From NCBI GenBank assembly GCA_019751575.1, contig JAIENF010000306.1, positions 1 to 7,350 of the forward strand: a stretch of DNA of 7,350 nt. The letters run 5' to 3'. Positions 6,119 through 7,350 of the stretch are shown here, piece by piece; the stretch's first letter is position 1, and each line of letters starts with the position of its first letter. A program made the position numbers and the translations under genes. This stretch comes from Burkholderiales bacterium (lineage in GTDB: Bacteria > Pseudomonadota > Gammaproteobacteria > Burkholderiales > CAIKXV01). Below the pieces are notes generated by a model that was not told the origin of the DNA, did no database searches, and worked only from the letters and a program-made list of their open reading frames with translations.

Positions 6119-6706
6119 ATGTCCGTCCCGACCCATGCTGTTTCCGCCGCGGCAGGGGCCCGCCGCCGCGAGCCAGGTCCCTGGTACCGCGAGCCATGGC
6201 CCTGGCTGCTGTTCTTTCCCCCCGCGGTCGCCGTGGTCGCTGGAACGATCACCATGGGCATCGCGTTCAAGACCTTCGACGGCGTGGTGTCCGACGACTA
6301 TTATCGACAGGGCCTCGCCATCAACCGCAGCCTCGATCGCGACGCGCGAGCGCGCGAGCGCGGGCTCTCCGCCGAACTCCAGTTCAATCCTGCGGGCGAC
6401 CGCGTGCGGGTCGCGATGGCCGGTGATGCGTCTTCCGACCGGCCGCTGCACCTGCAACTGGTCCGTGCCGCGCGCAGCGGCGACGACCAGGACGTGACGC
6501 TGGTCCAGGTGGCGCCCGGCCTGTACGAAGGCCGCCTTGCACGGGCGGTGCAGGGCCGCTGGCATCTGCGCCTCGAGGATGAGGCGGGGCAGTGGCGCAT
6601 CTCGGCCACCGCGCAACTGCCGGTCGATCGGCCGATCGGCCTGGCACCGCCCTCGACCACCCCGTCCGTGCCGGAGGAGCCCAAATGGAGCGTTCCCAGA
6701 ACCTGA
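6119..6706 (+). CDS. ccoH: CcoH/FixH family cbb3 oxidase assembly protein
   Basis: A 195-residue single-pass membrane protein of the FixH/CcoH family, which binds the oxidase subunits and is required for stable assembly. The family signature WYREPWPWLLFF (22-33) leads into one membrane helix (about 28-50), followed by the conserved DGVVSDDYYRQGLAINR (54-70) and a periplasmic beta-rich domain with a GLYEGRL motif (134-140). The start at 6119 has GGAG (6109-6112) six bases upstream. A GTG in the same frame at 6065 would add 18 residues encoded by the CCCCAT repeat, giving a Ser/Pro-rich leader not typical of the family. A Pro-rich tail (about 171-195) extends past the folded domain; its last 22 bases overlap the next gene, and its codons include that gene's ribosome site. 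Confidence 0.92.
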   Translation: MSVPTHAVSAAAGARRREPGPWYREPWPWLLFFPPAVAVVAGTITMGIAFKTFDGVVSDDYYRQGLAINRSLDRDARARERGLSAELQFNPAGDRVRVAMAGDASSDRPLHLQLVRAARSGDDQDVTLVQVAPGLYEGRLARAVQGRWHLRLEDEAGQWRISATAQLPVDRPIGLAPPSTTPSVPEEPKWSVPRT

Positions 6707-6996
6707 TCTACATCCTGTGGCCCTCGTTCCTCGTGGCCGGGGCGGCGTCGGGGGTGTTCTTCACCCTGTTCGATCCAGCCGACCTGCACCTGCTCGGCGA
6801 CCCGGTGGCGATGGGCGAGCTGTCTGCCTATACGGTCGGCTTCTTCCTGTTCTGGCTGTTCGCTGCAGCGGCGAGCGCGTTGACGTGCTTCCTGCAGCGC
6901 AGTTCGTCCGAGGTCAACGGGATGTGCCCGATCGCGGATGCGTCGGATCGCCCGCCAGGCTGCCCGCGCCGCGGCGAAGCAGGGGACGACCGGTGA
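6685..6996 (+). CDS. Small two-helix membrane protein of the cco cluster, function unknown
   Basis: A 103-residue protein with two clear hydrophobic helices, about residues 8-29 and 46-70, joined by an acidic loop (DPADLHLLGDP, 30-40). Charge distribution suggests both ends face the cytoplasm. The tail has cysteines in MCP (C81) and GCP (C93), plus C68 at the end of helix two. It starts inside ccoH (22-base overlap) with a very strong ribosome site, GGAGGAG (6673-6679), five bases before the ATG. An in-frame ATG at 6592 lies well inside ccoH and would add a hydrophilic stretch; I reject it. I recall similar unnamed small membrane proteins after ccoH in other proteobacterial cco clusters, but know no assigned function. 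Location suggests a role in oxidase assembly or copper/haem delivery; this is inference only. Confidence 0.88.
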   Translation: MERSQNLIYILWPSFLVAGAASGVFFTLFDPADLHLLGDPVAMGELSAYTVGFFLFWLFAAAASALTCFLQRSSSEVNGMCPIADASDRPPGCPRRGEAGDDR

Positions 6997-7052
6997 TCGC
7001 CCGGCCTCCCGGAATCCCGGCCGGTTCGCCCATGGCGCCGGGCGCACGCTGA
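6993..7052 (+). other. Possible 19-codon mini-ORF between the small membrane gene and the TauE/SafE gene
   Basis: A GTG at 6993 overlaps the preceding stop (GTGA) and runs 19 codons to TGA at 7050-7052, ending one base before the next ATG. There is no ribosome site beyond the AGGGGA at 6981-6986. It may serve only to carry ribosomes to the following gene, which lacks its own site, or be chance. The gap also holds CCGGCC (7001-7006) pairing with GGCCGG (7019-7024). Confidence 0.2.
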
Positions 7053-7053
7053 C

Positions 7054-7350
7054 ATGGACGCGGCGGCATCGATGCTCTGGCCGACCCTCGCGTCGGCTGC
7101 GCTGGTGGGCCTCGCGGGCGGCGTGCATTGCGTGGGCATGTGCGGCGGCATCGTCGGGGCGCTGGCCGGCGCCACCGGCCAGCGCCAGCCCGCGATGCGC
7201 CTGCACCTGGCCTACAGTGCAGGGCGGATCGCCAGTTATGCGCTGGCGGGCGCGCTGGCCGGCGGTGCCGGCGGCATGCTCGGCTGGGCGGGCAGCGCCG
7301 TCCTGGGCGCGCGGGGCAGCGCGTTCGGCCAGTCGGCCTTCATGCTGGTG
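7054..7350 (+). CDS. Sulfite exporter TauE/SafE (DsbD_2-like) family membrane protein, N-terminal part
   Basis: Partial gene, 99 codons to the window edge with no stop. Helix one (about 11-40) carries the family hallmark GGVHCVGMCGGIVGAL (22-37), with H25, C26, M29 and C30 clustered in the membrane; a conserved (L/V)AYxxGRI(A/x)SY segment follows (53-62), then a Gly/Ala-rich second helix (about 62-82). Proteins of this type are regularly found next to ccoI, ccoS or ccoH in proteobacterial genomes and are suspected to handle copper or thiol redox, though the family name implies sulfite export. The ATG at 7054 follows the previous gene by 57 bp and has no good ribosome site; an in-frame ATG at 7072 is an alternative. 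It is probably the last or next-to-last gene of the cco transcript seen here. Confidence 0.85.
   Translation, partial: MDAAASMLWPTLASAALVGLAGGVHCVGMCGGIVGALAGATGQRQPAMRLHLAYSAGRIASYALAGALAGGAGGMLGWAGSAVLGARGSAFGQSAFMLV

Noticed and set aside
4492..6270. A 592-codon minus-strand frame opposite ccoG
   Set aside because: Antisense shadow of ccoG and the start of ccoH, with Arg/His/Ala-rich low-complexity product and no motifs.
6344..6361. Repeated GCGCGAGC units within ccoH
   Set aside because: Only two imperfectly bounded copies that encode an Arg/Glu/Ala helix in frame; explained by codon bias in coding sequence.
6592..6684. Upstream ATG for the small membrane protein, giving 134 residues
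   Set aside because: It would overlap ccoH by more than 110 bases with a hydrophilic, Arg-rich extension; GGAGGAG directly before 6685 clearly marks the start.
1..7350. CRISPR arrays, insertion sequences, tRNA or rRNA genes, prophage or defence genes
   Set aside because: Looked for spaced direct repeats, transposase-like frames with terminal inverted repeats, and RNA gene signatures; none seen. The window is an ordinary housekeeping-type respiratory locus.

Overview
The window comes from a GC-rich (roughly two-thirds G+C) proteobacterium. Gene content, a perfect FNR/Anr-type operator and the protein sequences fit a gammaproteobacterium such as a member of the Xanthomonadales, but a betaproteobacterium cannot be excluded from this sequence alone.

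Layout: positions 1-727 on the minus strand hold the N-terminal part of a CoA-binding, acyl-CoA-synthetase (NDP-forming)-type protein that runs off the left edge. A 119-bp gap separates it from the divergent ccoS gene (847-1080, plus strand). A 257-bp control region (1081-1337) follows. It holds a possible ccoS terminator hairpin, two 12-bp palindromes, a perfect TTGAT-N4-ATCAA box, an extended -10 element and a leader hairpin. From 1338 to the right edge all genes are on the plus strand and closely packed: ccoN, ccoO, ccoQ, ccoP (the four subunits of cbb3-type cytochrome c oxidase), ccoG (membrane iron-sulfur protein, copper reduction), ccoH (assembly factor), an unnamed two-helix membrane protein, and the start of a TauE/SafE (DsbD_2-like) membrane protein that is cut by the right edge.

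Together the genes build a high-affinity terminal oxidase for respiration at low oxygen. CcoN carries the haem b / haem b3-CuB centre, and CcoO and CcoP are the membrane-anchored c-type cytochromes that feed it electrons. CcoQ stabilises the complex, while CcoG, CcoH and CcoS serve metal supply and assembly. The FNR-type box at the position expected for a class II activator site implies induction under oxygen limitation.

I do not see an undescribed system here. The core is a standard cco locus. The points worth a second look are ccoS placed upstream of ccoN with no ccoI copper ATPase in the window, the small conserved-looking membrane protein overlapping ccoH, a G-quadruplex/CCCCAT repeat between ccoG and ccoH, the ccoN-ccoO hairpin, and the unusual nucleotide-loop region of the CoA-binding protein.
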